A program made the position numbers and the translations under genes. A DNA stretch of 64,000 nt from Telopea speciosissima (Eukaryota; Streptophyta; Magnoliopsida; Proteales; Proteaceae): contig NC_057919.1 of NCBI RefSeq assembly GCF_018873765.1, positions 63,874,484 to 63,938,483 of the forward strand. Reading direction: 5' to 3'. Shown one piece after another: positions 22,035 through 34,100 of this stretch (positions within the stretch are counted from its first letter, which is position 1; every line of letters starts with the position of its first letter). The notes under the pieces were generated by a model. It did not search any database. It saw only the letters and a program-made list of their open reading frames with translations, and was not told where the DNA came from.

Positions 22035-25000
22035 ATGGAGCAGGTGAAAGGCGTTTCCAACCTTCCTATCCAAGAACAGGTACTCCTCTCTCTCTCTCTC
22101 TCTTTGATCTCAATTTTGTGGATTTATTTATGTAAAAAGCGGATCTTGATGACCCTCTTCAAGAATCCAATTTTTTCATTTTCTTCTTTCCCCCCCCCTG
22201 TCCCTCTCTTTTGGGGTTTGAATTTTCTTTATGATTTGGGTTTTATGTTAAATTTTGCTCTTTCTGGTTTGTTTTCTTTCCTTTCGCCCTAATTTCTGGA
22301 TTATAAATTCTCGTAGGTATGTGATGGTGTGAAGGGAATAGAGTGTGGAATGTCAAGCTCAAGCTTGACGGTATGTGACAATTATGGGTTTTGTGCGATC
22401 TGCTTGGAGAAGATACCACTTCAGGAGACTGCTCTTGTAAAAGGTTGCGAGCATGCTTACTGGTTTGTCATGTCTAACATCTCAATCCATTCCATCAAAT
22501 TTTTGTTTTTGAATTATTGGATAAATAAAAATGTTACAATTTACCTTTTTCCTATTTTTGATTTTGATTGTCGTTGTATCATGGATGGTCTTATCTTCTT
22601 TTCATCTCGGGCTTTCTTCTACCTCCCTACAACCTTCCTGTCTGGCCTCATTGGTTTTTTCCATTTTTGTTCGTCATTATCATTGTTGCTATCATATATC
22701 ATATTATAGTTTAGGATAAATTGAGAAGTAGGTAGTTTGACTTAGTTGCATGTAATTCTTCATATAAAAACCCTATTAAGGTTTGATTAAATGCAATCCT
22801 TTATGGTCCAATCTTTATTTTTGCTGGACCCATCATTCTATCTTGTAAAACCATGAATGGTTAAATCTTTGTGAAGGATTGAGGCTTGACTCTCTCTCTC
22901 TCTCTCTGTTCTTCAGATTTCTTAAAATTCTTTTCAAGAGAAAAAAAAAAATTCAATTCCTTGAAATTTAGATAAATTCAATTAAATATTGGATTAGGAA
23001 CTGCCTTGGTTCAAACAGATGATGTTACATGTAACAGGGCTCAGATCAGTTGTGGAGCACAGTTTTGGTTTCTTAAGAAATGAGGAGCACAAAGTTGACA
23101 TTAGCTTCTTGATGATAGACATGTTATACTGAGTCCTAGCGCTTCAATTTTTACCCCCTTCTTTCTGGCTGCTGTTTTTTTGACATGTTTCCAATTTTAT
23201 ACCTAGTAATTGTTTCAGTTGAACAATTGGAAGTTTTGGAAAAAGGAAATGAAAACAGTAATTTCTATTTTTGACCTATTGAAAGAATTAGCTCCAGTCT
23301 GAAGTTTGGATCGAAATATGAAGAGCTGCACTGCTTAAATTGGATGAAATGACTGAACTAAACATACAAAACAAAATAAATGCATCACATATAAAGGTTC
23401 TGTTGAAGCACTGTTCATGTGACACTGTTCACATGAACAGTGATTTGATTGATATGTGTATCTTCTATTTTCCTAGTCCTAGTTGGAGTCCTAGTTTCTA
23501 ATTATGTCAAGTCCTAATTCTACTGTGAGTTGTTAGTCTTAGTTTCATTTTGAGTTGTTAGTTCTAGTTCTTTTCCTATTGTAACTTGCAATCCTATCAT
23601 GATTAGGAATTCCTAATTTGATTAGGAGTTCCCCTTTCTATTGTAATTTGAGATTATAAATACAAGCATTATGAGGGAGACTGATAAGTTTAACAGTTCT
23701 CTCCTCTTCCTCATCTTTTCTTCTCTCTCAAGTTACTGGTTACAGGACCTAGGTTTTCTACATGGTATCAGAGCTCATGGTCTGAAGTTACCCTGGGTTA
23801 TTATCGTCTTGCCGGTTTGAGAGTCGTGTAAGGTCTCTGGTGTGGTGAGCAGCCACCGTCACCGCTGCTGCATGTTTATAGATATTCAGTTTTTTGTTTG
23901 ATTTTTGTTGCTATGGCTGTCGATTAAAAGTTCGAAGCCTTGTTTATGTGTCGGTTGTTTGCCGCTGTTCCTTTTTGGAGACTGGTTCAAAGGTGGAAGA
24001 AGAAGGACATCCACCTGCAATTTTCTGCTGGCTGTGTTCTTTGTTTGGGGATGGGGCTGTTATTACTGCCCTTTTATTTTTGTTATCATGGAGTGACTCT
24101 GTTGGAGAAGATGACTGCTGTTGTGTGAATCGAACCAACATCTGAAGAACCTCTGTTCGTTGAAAGTGCTGTCCTCTTTAGAAGAAAAAGGTCCTGCTGA
24201 TTTACATATTGATTTCCTGTTGGGTTGGTTGCGGTGTTTGGTGCTCTGGTTGTATGGTGTTTGCAGTAGCTGTGGTTTTCTTCTTCCCTTTGGACTACTA
24301 CTCTTCCCTACTTTACCGTACCGTCGGTTTGAAGACGAAGGTTTCTCGGTTCGACTTGGTCCTCTCCTCCTGAGAAGCTAGTGAACAAAGAAGAAGGTGT
24401 TCTTCGATTTCTGGTTTCCAGGGTTGATTATTGCTGTGGGAAATTTTATTTGGATCGAGTCATCAATTGTCGCTGCTGTTGTTTACTTCGATTGCTATCG
24501 AAGGTTTGTTTGTGGAATTAAATTCTGGTTTTCTACTTGCTGAATCGATTTGATACTGTGGGTTGCTTTCGCTATCAGAGGAGATTGAAGGACCTGCTTT
24601 TGTTTGCTGATCGAAAAAGTAGAAGACCTGCTGCATCTTGATCCATCTCGATCTACCGTATCTGAACCAGATCCGTCGGCTGCTGGTTCGAAGTTTGAAG
24701 ACAACCTTCATCAATGGGTCCTTTAGTTACCGCCTCTCTGTTTCCGCTGGTTCAAAGCCGTGACTGTCAAGAGGTAGAAGATGGTCAAAACTCTTTGCCT
24801 TTTGCGATCAATTCTTTCCTTTTATGAGTTGGTTTCCCATGTCACGTGTTGCCATATCCTTTGGTCCAGGATTTATCAAGAATGTTTTTTCTTACTTTTC
24901 TCTAGTTGCATGACTCAAGAGACTTGGTTCTTTTATTAGTTACTCTATTTTATTCTTTAAGTTTCCCTTTATGCCCTTATCATCTTCTCTTATCTACCTC

Positions 25001-27658
25001 TGTCCTTATATTACTGCTCATTCCAACATTACCCTTTTGCCTTGGGTGGTATTTGTAATCAGATTTCATCTAAATTACAACTATGCCATCTCTTTTTTAA
25101 TTGTGTTATTTACAATTCTGCCATTCCCCTTGCAAAATACTGGTTATTTACGGAACTGCCATTAATTTAATACATTCCCCTATTTGACTACCCAATTGAC
25201 CCTTGAAAATTCTGGTTTATTACCAGTTTGCCCTTTGGCTTGGTTTGTATTTAAAAAGTGGAATTCCACCAAATTACAGTCATGCTATCCTTTTTTTCCA
25301 ACACCATTCCCTTTCAATAATTCTAATTCCTTTCATATCCCATTACATTTGACACATGCCCATAACCCCTTTGGAAGTTAATGGTATTCTCTAATTTGTC
25401 ATTTCTTCCTTTTCCATTACTCTTAACACCTCTTGGAAAAATCTGGAATATTATGTTTTTGCCCTACCTCTTACATAATCTCTGTTATGTCCACGTGTAC
25501 TACACGTGAGGGGGGGGGATTATGTACAGTATACCTGCAGACATTGCAGAACACAGAACTTGTAGGAACATTGGTGCAAAACATAGAAGATCAGTTTTCT
25601 CTGCCATTGCCATTGGGTATCCTTCGTTATTGGGTTGAGTTTGTTGTAAGGGGGAGATTGAAGTATTGAAGAGTATTGGAGATATTTGGTTGTTGCCTAT
25701 TTGAGGACTTTCAGTTGGGTTGATAAAGTGTTTTTCTGCTGCCTAATTCAGCTTGTTTCCGCTACTTGCTGCTCTAGTTATTTAACTTCAAAATTTTATG
25801 TCATTATAACAATCTGAGATTCATCACTGGTTAGCTATTGAAGATCGTTAAAAGCTACCTTTTTTTTGAAGAAATTCTAGTCCCGGTTTGCTGATCATGT
25901 CTGTCCAGGTTTTGAAGATCAATTATTTTAAGTTCTTGAAGGTTTATTTGGGAGCTACATTCATCTGTCAAGCTGGATTCTGTTGCAACTTAGTCTCTTC
26001 TCATTTTGTTCAAGTTGGGCATTGATACCTTGTATGCGCCAACTTGAGGGGGAGTGTTGAAGCACTGTTCATGTGACACTGTTCACATGAACAGTGATTT
26101 GGTTGATATGTGTATCTTCTATTTTCCTAGTCCTAGTTGGAGTCCTAGTTTCTAATTATGTCAAGTCCTAATTCTACTGTGAGTTGTTAGTCTTAGTTTC
26201 AGTTTGAGTTGTTAGTTCTAGTTCTTTTCCTATTGTAACTTGGAATCCTATCATGATTAGGAATTCCTAATCTGATTAGGACTTAGGAGTTCCCCTTTCT
26301 ATTGTAATTTGAGATTATGAATACAAGCATTATGAGGGAGACTGATAAGTTTAACAGTTCTCTCCTCTTCCTCATCTTTTCTTCTCTCTCAAGTTACTGG
26401 TTACAGGTCCTAGGTTTTCTACAGGTTCTCATACATAGTAATGGAAATATATTCAAATTTGACTACAAGATTTACTTTTCCCCATCCTAGGAATTTTAGG
26501 TGCTCGGGTTATATAAATTTTGCAGTTGGTAGGATTGTATAGAAGTGGGAAAGATGAATATGAGAGATTATTGACTTACATCTAACCCTAGTTTGTAAAG
26601 GGAAATGAAGGAAAAGAACTACTAAAGCTGGACAAATCTCTAAACATGACATACAGAAATTAAAGTTTTTTCTGCTCTAATGGTTTCATAGGAATTATTT
26701 ATATGAATATCATAATTAATAAGGTTGTAGACATTTTAAAAGAAGGAAATGTGCTAGTTTTAGCTACAATTCTAGAGCCCTATCTTCTCTGTGATATTCA
26801 CAGCCTCCAATAATGAATAAACTGGACATGTCATAGGATCCTCGATGTGCAAACATTCTGTGCTCATCCATATCAAATAAAACATGCATGAAGAGGTGTG
26901 GTTGGGTGGGAAGTGCATATTTCGTATGTTTTTGTTTCTTTGTAGGCTTGTGCATTTAGGTATTGACCTTTTTGTTTTTAATACCTTCCATCCAGTTAAG
27001 AGTATTAACTATTTCTGTGAATTTTTTATATGTAGCGTGACATGCATCCTTAGATGGGCCACATACAATCAGAAGCAATTGTGCCCTCAATGCAAGTTTC
27101 CATTTGAGTTTCTCAATGTTCATAGGTCACTGGATGGAAGGTATTAGTTGGTATCTATGTGTGAGTTGGAACCACTACTATTTTTCTGTTAACCAAAATG
27201 TTATTCTCCTCCTTGACAGAATCCATGATTACATGTTTGAGGAGAGTGTATGTCTTCTTCTTAGAGCAACCTGGTTCATACCATTAAAGGTAGAGGCTCA
27301 TGAAGAGGTGTATGATGAATTGGAAGATATTTATCAATATGTAGAGCAGGACTATGATGATGACACTGATGATGAAGATGGAGATCTAGAAGAAGTTTAC
27401 TGTACCAGTTCAAATCTTCATATTGGTAACCGTAGGTGGGGAGATAATGGTTATGTGAGAGCAGGGCGAAAAGAAGCTAGGCCTGTACACCGTGAACTCC
27501 AGGGCCATGATGCTGGTCCATCACGTGGTCCGAAAGAGAGAGTGGCGGCAAATGATTCAACTGGAAGACGAGCAAAGAGGGCAATGAAGCGTGAAGCAGC
27601 AGATAAAGCTGCTGCAGCAAAACATGAGCAGCACTTAATAAGGTTAGGACGCAAGTAG
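22035..27658 (+). CDS. C3HC4 RING-finger protein, 244 aa, probable E3 ubiquitin ligase
   Basis: Four coding exons join in phase: 22035-22079, 22317-22462, 27036-27140 and 27220-27658, with GT..AG borders throughout. The RING is split by intron 2: Cys41, Cys44, Cys59, His61, Cys64, Cys67, Cys80 and Cys83 fit C-x2-C-x14-C-x-H-x2-C-x2-C-x12-C-x2-C, and the Cys64 codon itself is interrupted (TG|C). RING domains recruit a ubiquitin-charged E2, so ligase activity is likely but its substrate is unknown. After the RING come an acidic stretch (about 141-157, with DYDDDTDDEDGD) and a basic, alanine-rich C-terminus (about 205-244), which suggests a soluble protein. No signal peptide or membrane span is seen. 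Intron 2 is 4.6 kb because of a 3.0-kb LTR element. The start is the first ATG after a CT-rich leader. Confidence 0.88.
22084..22110. repeat. (CT)n microsatellite in intron 1 of the RING gene
   Basis: A run of CT dinucleotides begins a few bases after the intron 1 donor. Confidence 0.8.
23401..23762 (+). repeat. 5' LTR of the non-autonomous copia element
   Basis: TG..CA ends. It opens with a hairpin (GTTCATGTGA, short loop, TTCACATGAAC) that is repeated in the 3' LTR. The stretch GAGATTATAAATACAAGC near 23649-23666 contains a TATAAATA box, so the element's own promoter probably lies here. Confidence 0.9.
26055..26423 (+). repeat. 3' LTR of the non-autonomous copia element
   Basis: It matches the 5' LTR at nearly all positions, with a 7-bp insertion near 26280. 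The TATA-like box reads TTATGAATA here, one of the few changes. Confidence 0.9.
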
Positions 27659-29412
27659 TGCAAGCAACCTCACTAATGTTTACACAGTAGGTCATTGTAC
27701 AGATTTTCCTTAGGTTAGCATTGTAAAATAATGATTTGGTAGATAGTTCAGTACCTTGTTCGATCATTGAAATGTAAAGTGTCTGTTGAAATTGTTGTGT
27801 TTACAAATCATTCCTTGATCCAAGCTGACTATGAGTTTGTAAAATCTGTAGTCTAATTGAGATGTATAGCTCATTCAAATCCCACTTGTCATCTGGCTTA
27901 AGAAACTTGCTGTTTCTTCCAGACCCAGACTGTGCCCTAGAGCAAGAAATCCTTTAATTCTGTAGGGGCAGTCTTCTACCGTCGTCCTAGAAAGAAAGAC
28001 ATGCATTAAACAAAGAGGAAAGAATATACATTATCAGGTAATATCTACTGTACTTTTACTACTCGTAGCATTCGTAGCAAGTCTATGAGCTTGTTCAATA
28101 TATGGCCTGCCCTTGTTAATACCTACATTTTTTTTTATGAGAAACAAAAAGAAATTTACTGGAAATTAAATTCATGAATGTTTACATCCACTACAAAGAT
28201 TTCCTAGTTCTAATAGCCGTATTAGTAACTCTATGAGCTACAGAAACTTCATAAGAGTATTTACAAATTACATCAATATTCATCTTTTGAATCAAAGAAG
28301 AAATAGACAATAAAACTTGGAAAAGATCCTAAAACCAACCTTCATTCCAAGCTGAATTTACCTCACAATCTCAGCATTATCCACCCAAATACTTTCTGGA
28401 AACTCTTAGCTAGTGCCAGTTGCAACTCATGCAAGACGAGATGCAATCCGAAAATCCAGATTAAGGATCTCAGATGCAAGTAGGCCGAATAATCAAATTT
28501 GAGATAAAGGAAGCAACTGTGTTGTTAAGGGAAGAAATTAGATTGATGGAAGGGGAGGGTTTGTCGACAGAACAGTAATGGGAAAAAGGAATTTGGAAAA
28601 AGAATGAGATGAGAGATATTGATATTGATAGGGAAGGGAATGTTGATGGGGAAGAAGATTGATCCTTTGGCTTGCAGGGGAAGGGGAAAAAGATCACACA
28701 CTCTCACAAATCAAACCCAATAAACTTTTATTCAATTCACTATTCACTCTTTTCTCACGTTAGTTACAATGCAAATATTTAAAGGGAAAAATAACTAGAC
28801 TCTTATTCTAACTACAAAATTGATATAACTTGCAACTCCAATTCAAACTCTATCCAACTCCTATGTAGTCAACAAAGAAAAGATTGAAACAAATAAACTA
28901 ATATACTACTTCCAACCCTTGTCGGACCAAAATCTTGGGTTAAACCAGTTTTGCCTGGTTAGTCCAACCAGTTAAGTGATATTGCATCAGGATGGTTTTG
29001 GTAGGTTTTTTGTGTCATCGCATCTCCTAAATAGTCAAATTCATAGATACAAATCTAAACTGTGTATCAGAAAAACATCCGTAGCCCAACTAACAACACC
29101 AATAGACTTATCATCGCAGCCATCACATATTGTAACTACATGATCAGTAGGAGGTAAAGCCACAATAAGGAAACCATGAAGATCCAAATCAGCAACTCAT
29201 GTTTTGAAGCGTTTTGCCAAGAGAACAAGGGCGTCCTTTTGGGGTGGGGGTGTTTCCTTTCAAATGATAACTGCCTCTTCTTGCTGTGGGGGCGTTTCAA
29301 AAAAGCAAACAACTTTGTTGACAATTAGAGATTTCTTGTCTGGTCGGATGAGCCCTCTGAATATTATACTTTTGAATCGGAGATCATTGGATATTTTGGA
29401 ATTCCGAAATTT

Positions 29413-29447
<35 letters not shown>

Positions 29448-30700
29448 ACCCTCTTCGACCACGCAGAGCAGACTTTCCATACCCATTCCCATACCTCATC
29501 AACGCCACTGGCGTGTTCAACCCAAAATCACCCACCGTAGCCAATGCCGCCATGGCCCATCGAAGACTTCGGAACCTGCGAAAGAACAAAAGGGAAAGTA
29601 TCTCTGCTAGTAGAATAGATAGTATATCTGGAATTCTTGATGGATTCTTAGATTTTGGTAGTTTGAGACTTCAACTTTCAACCACTACTTTCTTAATTTA
29701 ATGAATAATTAAAGTGAATATGAATAATTTTAAATTTGATTTTTGGGCTGTGGGGGGAATTTCATTTTTCTCTCGTTTCGTCATTAACTGGAGCTGGAGG
29801 AAATAGGAATGAGACGATGATCATGGGTAACGTACGACCTATCTATCACCTCTATTATTGCAAGAGGAGGAGGAAGAAGAGGCGGATGGTGTTGCAGAAA
29901 GAAGAAGAAACAAAACGGTTTCGGGTCCTTTACTAACCTGAAACACAGAACATCGTTGGAAAAGAGAAACAAAAACCCATTTCAGTGGTGAAACAAGCAA
30001 TAAGCAAAGAATGACAGATTTGGTCGCCGGAGTAAGTCTCTTTTCAAAAGATGGTTGGTTGCAGTGGATGTTCTCCAAGGTCGTTGGTTGAGTGTGAGGA
30101 AGAAGAAGGGTTTGTGGGTGTTCTAATTGAAAGGGTACATAGATTAGGTACTTTGCCCACTAATAAGGGTAGAAATGTCTTTAAAAAAATATTAAGCTGC
30201 TGACATCATCACTTAATAGCTCCTAACTAACGGTAGGGGGCCTGTGTGGAATTAGTTTGGTAAAGCAGGGGGTGATGCTGATATTATGGTAGTTAGTGGG
30301 TGTGCCTTAAAATATAAGCAAACATCAAGGGGTGGCGCTGATAAATTTCCCCCAAAAAAAAACTCAAAAATATTACAGGGCAAAGTTTTCCTCCACCTAT
30401 AGAGAGCGGTTCACCCACCATCCTAGGGATCACAAACCCCTCCTAGGGTTTTAGTATGATCCAAAATACCTGATCACTCGGTCCAATTTTAAATATAAAA
30501 GAAAAGGTTAAATAATATGAGCTATGACTTTTGTCCCTCATCATGCATGGCATCATTTTGATGAATATGTCATGTAATTGTGAGATTAAACTGCAAATTA
30601 ATGTGCATGCAGTTCATTATTATGTATGTATCACATTAATAAGTGACACAATATTGTGATTTTGGAATATTTTAGAGATAGACTTGGTGATTGGATGAAT
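27659..30700. other. intergenic stretch, no confident gene
   Basis: It starts with the probable 3' UTR of the RING gene. At about 28120-28460 the minus strand has a weak L1-like 3' region. A (TC)n tract followed by (AC)n lies at 29417-29448. The open frames around 29204-29700 lack recognisable domains and are crossed by that repeat. Confidence 0.35.
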
Positions 30701-30893
30701 GAAATTTTGCTACTACATTAGTAGCAAGAATGTTCCTGCTACACGGATGGCAGCCAAGCAAATGGGATCTTAAAGGGTATTTTAGAAAATACTAAAAACT
30801 AAGAGGGTATTTATGAACCCAAAGGGATAGTGAATTATTCCATTTCCTTGGCTGCTAGCCTTGTAGCAGAAATGTAGCAGCAAAATTTTTTCC
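30701..30893. mobile_element. MITE-like element with TTTGCTGCTAC-type ends (copy 2 of 2)
   Basis: AAATTTTGCTACTACATTAG on the left pairs loosely with GTAGCAGCAAAATTT on the right. The interior matches the reverse complement of 21066-21237. Confidence 0.6.
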
Positions 30894-31164
30894 TGATTGG
30901 ACCATCTGATCATATTCCCAGGTTGGTTAATTTAGGATAAAATAATCAGAATATGTATGTTCAATAAATAATATAACTGAGAAGGAAAATGTGATTTCTT
31001 ATTATTTAACAAGAGTGAATTACAATTGAGATCTAATAATCTAATTTGAGACAAACAAAAATAACTGAAAGAGAAAAAAAATCGCCCAATGCCTAAAAAA
31101 AAAAAAAAAAAAAAAAAGGTGAAGTATAGAGATGAGTGGAGTGAGAATTGAGGACAGAAAGGAA

Positions 31165-34100
31165 TCAATGAAGAAAATGTGTGGAACTCCACCATTTCTT
31201 CTTCTCCTCGATGACAATAAGTAATCCGTCCCCGTTTCGTACGTGGAGAGGATCTTTCTTTAACTTTGAACAGTCGCTTACTCTCACAAATTTTATAAAT
31301 GGGCAATGCAAGATGTGATTGATCCACACTTCAACTAGTTTTGGTAGATCCACTAACACTAAAGTCTCCAATCTTGGGAATGGTGAGATCATGACTTCCA
31401 ACTCCTCCCCAATTTTTTCTTCTTCTTCTTGTTCTTCTTCCTGATCTGCTGCTTCAATTATTACTTCCATTCTATGGCAAGATTCAACTTCAATTACCTT
31501 CAAGTTGTTGAACAGGCGTGGCATTTCCTTGGTGAAGATCATCTTCAAGCTATTGCATTTAAATAAATGTATCCACGTTAGTTGACCATAGCAATTTACT
31601 GGTGCAAGATTACTCTTACCACATACCATTCGTTTCAAATTTCGCAATCTTTTTAGGTTTAACACCTGAAGGGAATCGTGGTGGTGGTGGTAGACATCAT
31701 CTGCTCCGTCCAACACCACCTCCAACTCCTCACAATTCTCTATTATAAGAGAACCCCCAACACGAATTGGCAGACATGTCACACCCGAGCAATCCTTAAT
31801 TAGTAAGTCCTGTAGATTTTGGGATTCATTGAGAGCTTGTAGAGCATCTTGTTTTACAACTCTACAATGTCTCAGTTCCAATCTCTTTATCTTTTTGGCC
31901 AAAGGTTTGAACCAATCAGAAATAATGATATCTTGGAAGCAAATGGAAAAAGATGTTAAACAGGTCAAGTGGGACAACTCCTCCACATCAATCATATTCT
32001 TCGTCTTCGTGTCCTCCTCATCCCTTGATTGTCCTTTACTACAATCAAACCCAGTAGTACTACTCCTTATAATATTACATTTTTCATCATCACCAGAACT
32101 CACCTTCCATTTTATTTTACGCGCTCCAAACATTGTCAGTTCCTCCAATTTGTGCAAACGAGAAATTACCCCCGATGGAATAGAAACTTGGGTATAATCC
32201 ACATTCAAGTATCTTAAATTACTTAAACCTCCCACACATTCAGATCCGAGGATTTGCTGATGTAATTGAGTACAACCATAAAAATCTAAAACTTGGAGCT
32301 GTTGGAGCATTCCCAGTGCAGGCAATGCTTTCAACCTTATACAACCATGTAGCCGAAGCACCTTAAGATTCACCAAACATGATAAGGAATCTGGGAAATA
32401 TTCCAATTGATGCAAGTTAGAAAGATCAAGTATGCTAAGATGATCCATGTGTTGAAAGAAATTTGTTGCGGGAATAAAAGTTCCAATCACCTTAAATAGA
32501 AAACCCCTGAATATCAAAGTGGTTAGTTTTCGGCACGTCCCTCTCAACTCTGGCAACTCCTTTATTTGTATATTTATTAGTGAAATCCTTGTTGCATCTA
32601 ACCATGCATGAGCCTGTAGTTCCTCTTTAATTGATTCACCAATCCTTATCAAAAATTTGGGGCTACTACCAGAGTATTCTGAAGATGTAATCCAAAGTGC
32701 AAGCTCTCGCATCATATCATGCATCCTCACACTACCTTTCAACTCTCCATCTTCCAACATGCAAGCAATTTTCAAGCTTTCAATCAAATCCTCACCTTTA
32801 TCCCTAGCAGCTTTCAAACTCCCTAGTGTATCTGCTAATCCCTCTCCAACACAATAATTTAACATCTCATCTTTCCCAATGTCATAGTCTTCAGGAAAAC
32901 ATGCACAATAAAGAAATACACTCCTAAGCATTGCATTCTCCAATCTATCAAAACTGAATTTCAAAGGAACAAATACTCTATCTATCATTCCTCGGAGATC
33001 TTTTGCTGATTGCTTCATTTCCCTTAAGGCATTCTCCCACACCCCAACTCCATGTCGATTTGCCATTGCGCGAGCAACAATCACAATTGCTAGGGGAAGA
33101 CCCTTACACCTTCCAACAATTTTTTCAGCAAAGTGCTTTATATTATCGGCAACAACATGTTCACCAGCTTTTGTAACAAAAAGCTTCCACGACTCGGCAT
33201 CAGATAATGGTTGCACTTTTATTGTTTTACTAGCACCCATATCAGTGCAAGTATCTTGATTTCGACTGATCACTAAGATCTTGCTTCCATTTTCGTCTGA
33301 AGGGTAAGGGATTCCAACATCCTCGAGCTTTAATTCACACCACACATCATCCAAAATTAGTAGAAATTTCTTCTTCCTTAGGGCTTCAAATAATGCATTA
33401 GCCTCAATATTATCTTGTATTAATCCCAAGCGCTTACCGATACTAGTTTGGATACTTGGTAAGTTGGGAGTGGCAGACACTGTAACCATTATCACAATCT
33501 CAAAAGGTATCTTTACTCCTCTGGCCAAATCTTTTTCCAAACGATTGTTTACTTGTTTGGCCAGAGTGGTTTTACCCACTCCTCCCATACCAAATACTCC
33601 AATGATGGCAAAACATGGATCATGATCACCTATGCATTCAAGAATCTGCTGCAGCATGCATTGAGTTGATGGCTGAATTTCGATTGACTCGGTTGGCATC
33701 TCTATCACAGGCTTTGGAAAAAGTGGTCTTTCACTCAACGCATCGGAGACGTCTTTCACTATCCTTTTAATCAACTTCTCTTCATCCCTGCAATAGGAAC
33801 CATGATAGAAAGGAAAGGAAAGGAAACAAAAATAGCATATAAATTACATAACTGAAGTTAAGTTAATACAACAAAAGTAACAAAAAAACCTATCAAAAAA
33901 AAAGGGAAGCAGTTTTCTGTACGGGGGTGTGGTCTACGCCAGCACTCCCATGTGTCTATCTCTCTCTCCTCCTTAAAACAAGGGGGTAGAGATGTCTTTT
34001 CACATGAGGAGGAGAGAGATAAACTCATGGGAGTGCTGGTGTAGGCCACACTCCCGGACAGAGTTCTTTTTCCCCAAAAAAAAATACAACAAAAGTATAT

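Larger units (their letters stand above)
23401..26423 (+). mobile_element. non-autonomous copia-type LTR element, 3.0 kb, intact ends
   Basis: The LTRs at 23401-23762 and 26055-26423 both run from TGTTGAAGC to TTTTCTACA and differ at only a handful of sites plus a 7-bp insertion. GGTTC flanks the element exactly (23396-23400 and 26424-26428). The primer-binding site TGGTATCAGAGCTC (initiator tRNA-Met type) follows the first LTR. A purine tract, TTGAGGGGGAG, precedes the second. The 2.3-kb interior has no gag, protease, integrase or reverse transcriptase frame. It must have been moved by enzymes supplied by another element. It sits in intron 2 of the RING gene, on the same strand. Confidence 0.93.

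Noticed and set aside
23894..24714. Short frames inside the copia-type element
   Set aside because: Several overlap in different frames and none shows gag, protease, integrase, reverse transcriptase or RNase H motifs.
27451..27767. Minus-strand frames over the last RING exon
   Set aside because: They are shadows of the long plus-strand exon, which has phase-matched splicing and a sensible C-terminus.
29204..29701. Frames on both strands at 29.2-29.7 kb
   Set aside because: They cross a (TC)n(AC)n repeat, overlap each other on opposite strands and show no recognised domain or splice pattern.
31165..33774. A separate receptor gene starting at 33774 without a TIR domain
   Set aside because: The codon at 33774 is TTG, the frame is open up to an AG acceptor at 33788-33789, and the phase matches the donor of the TIR exon exactly.
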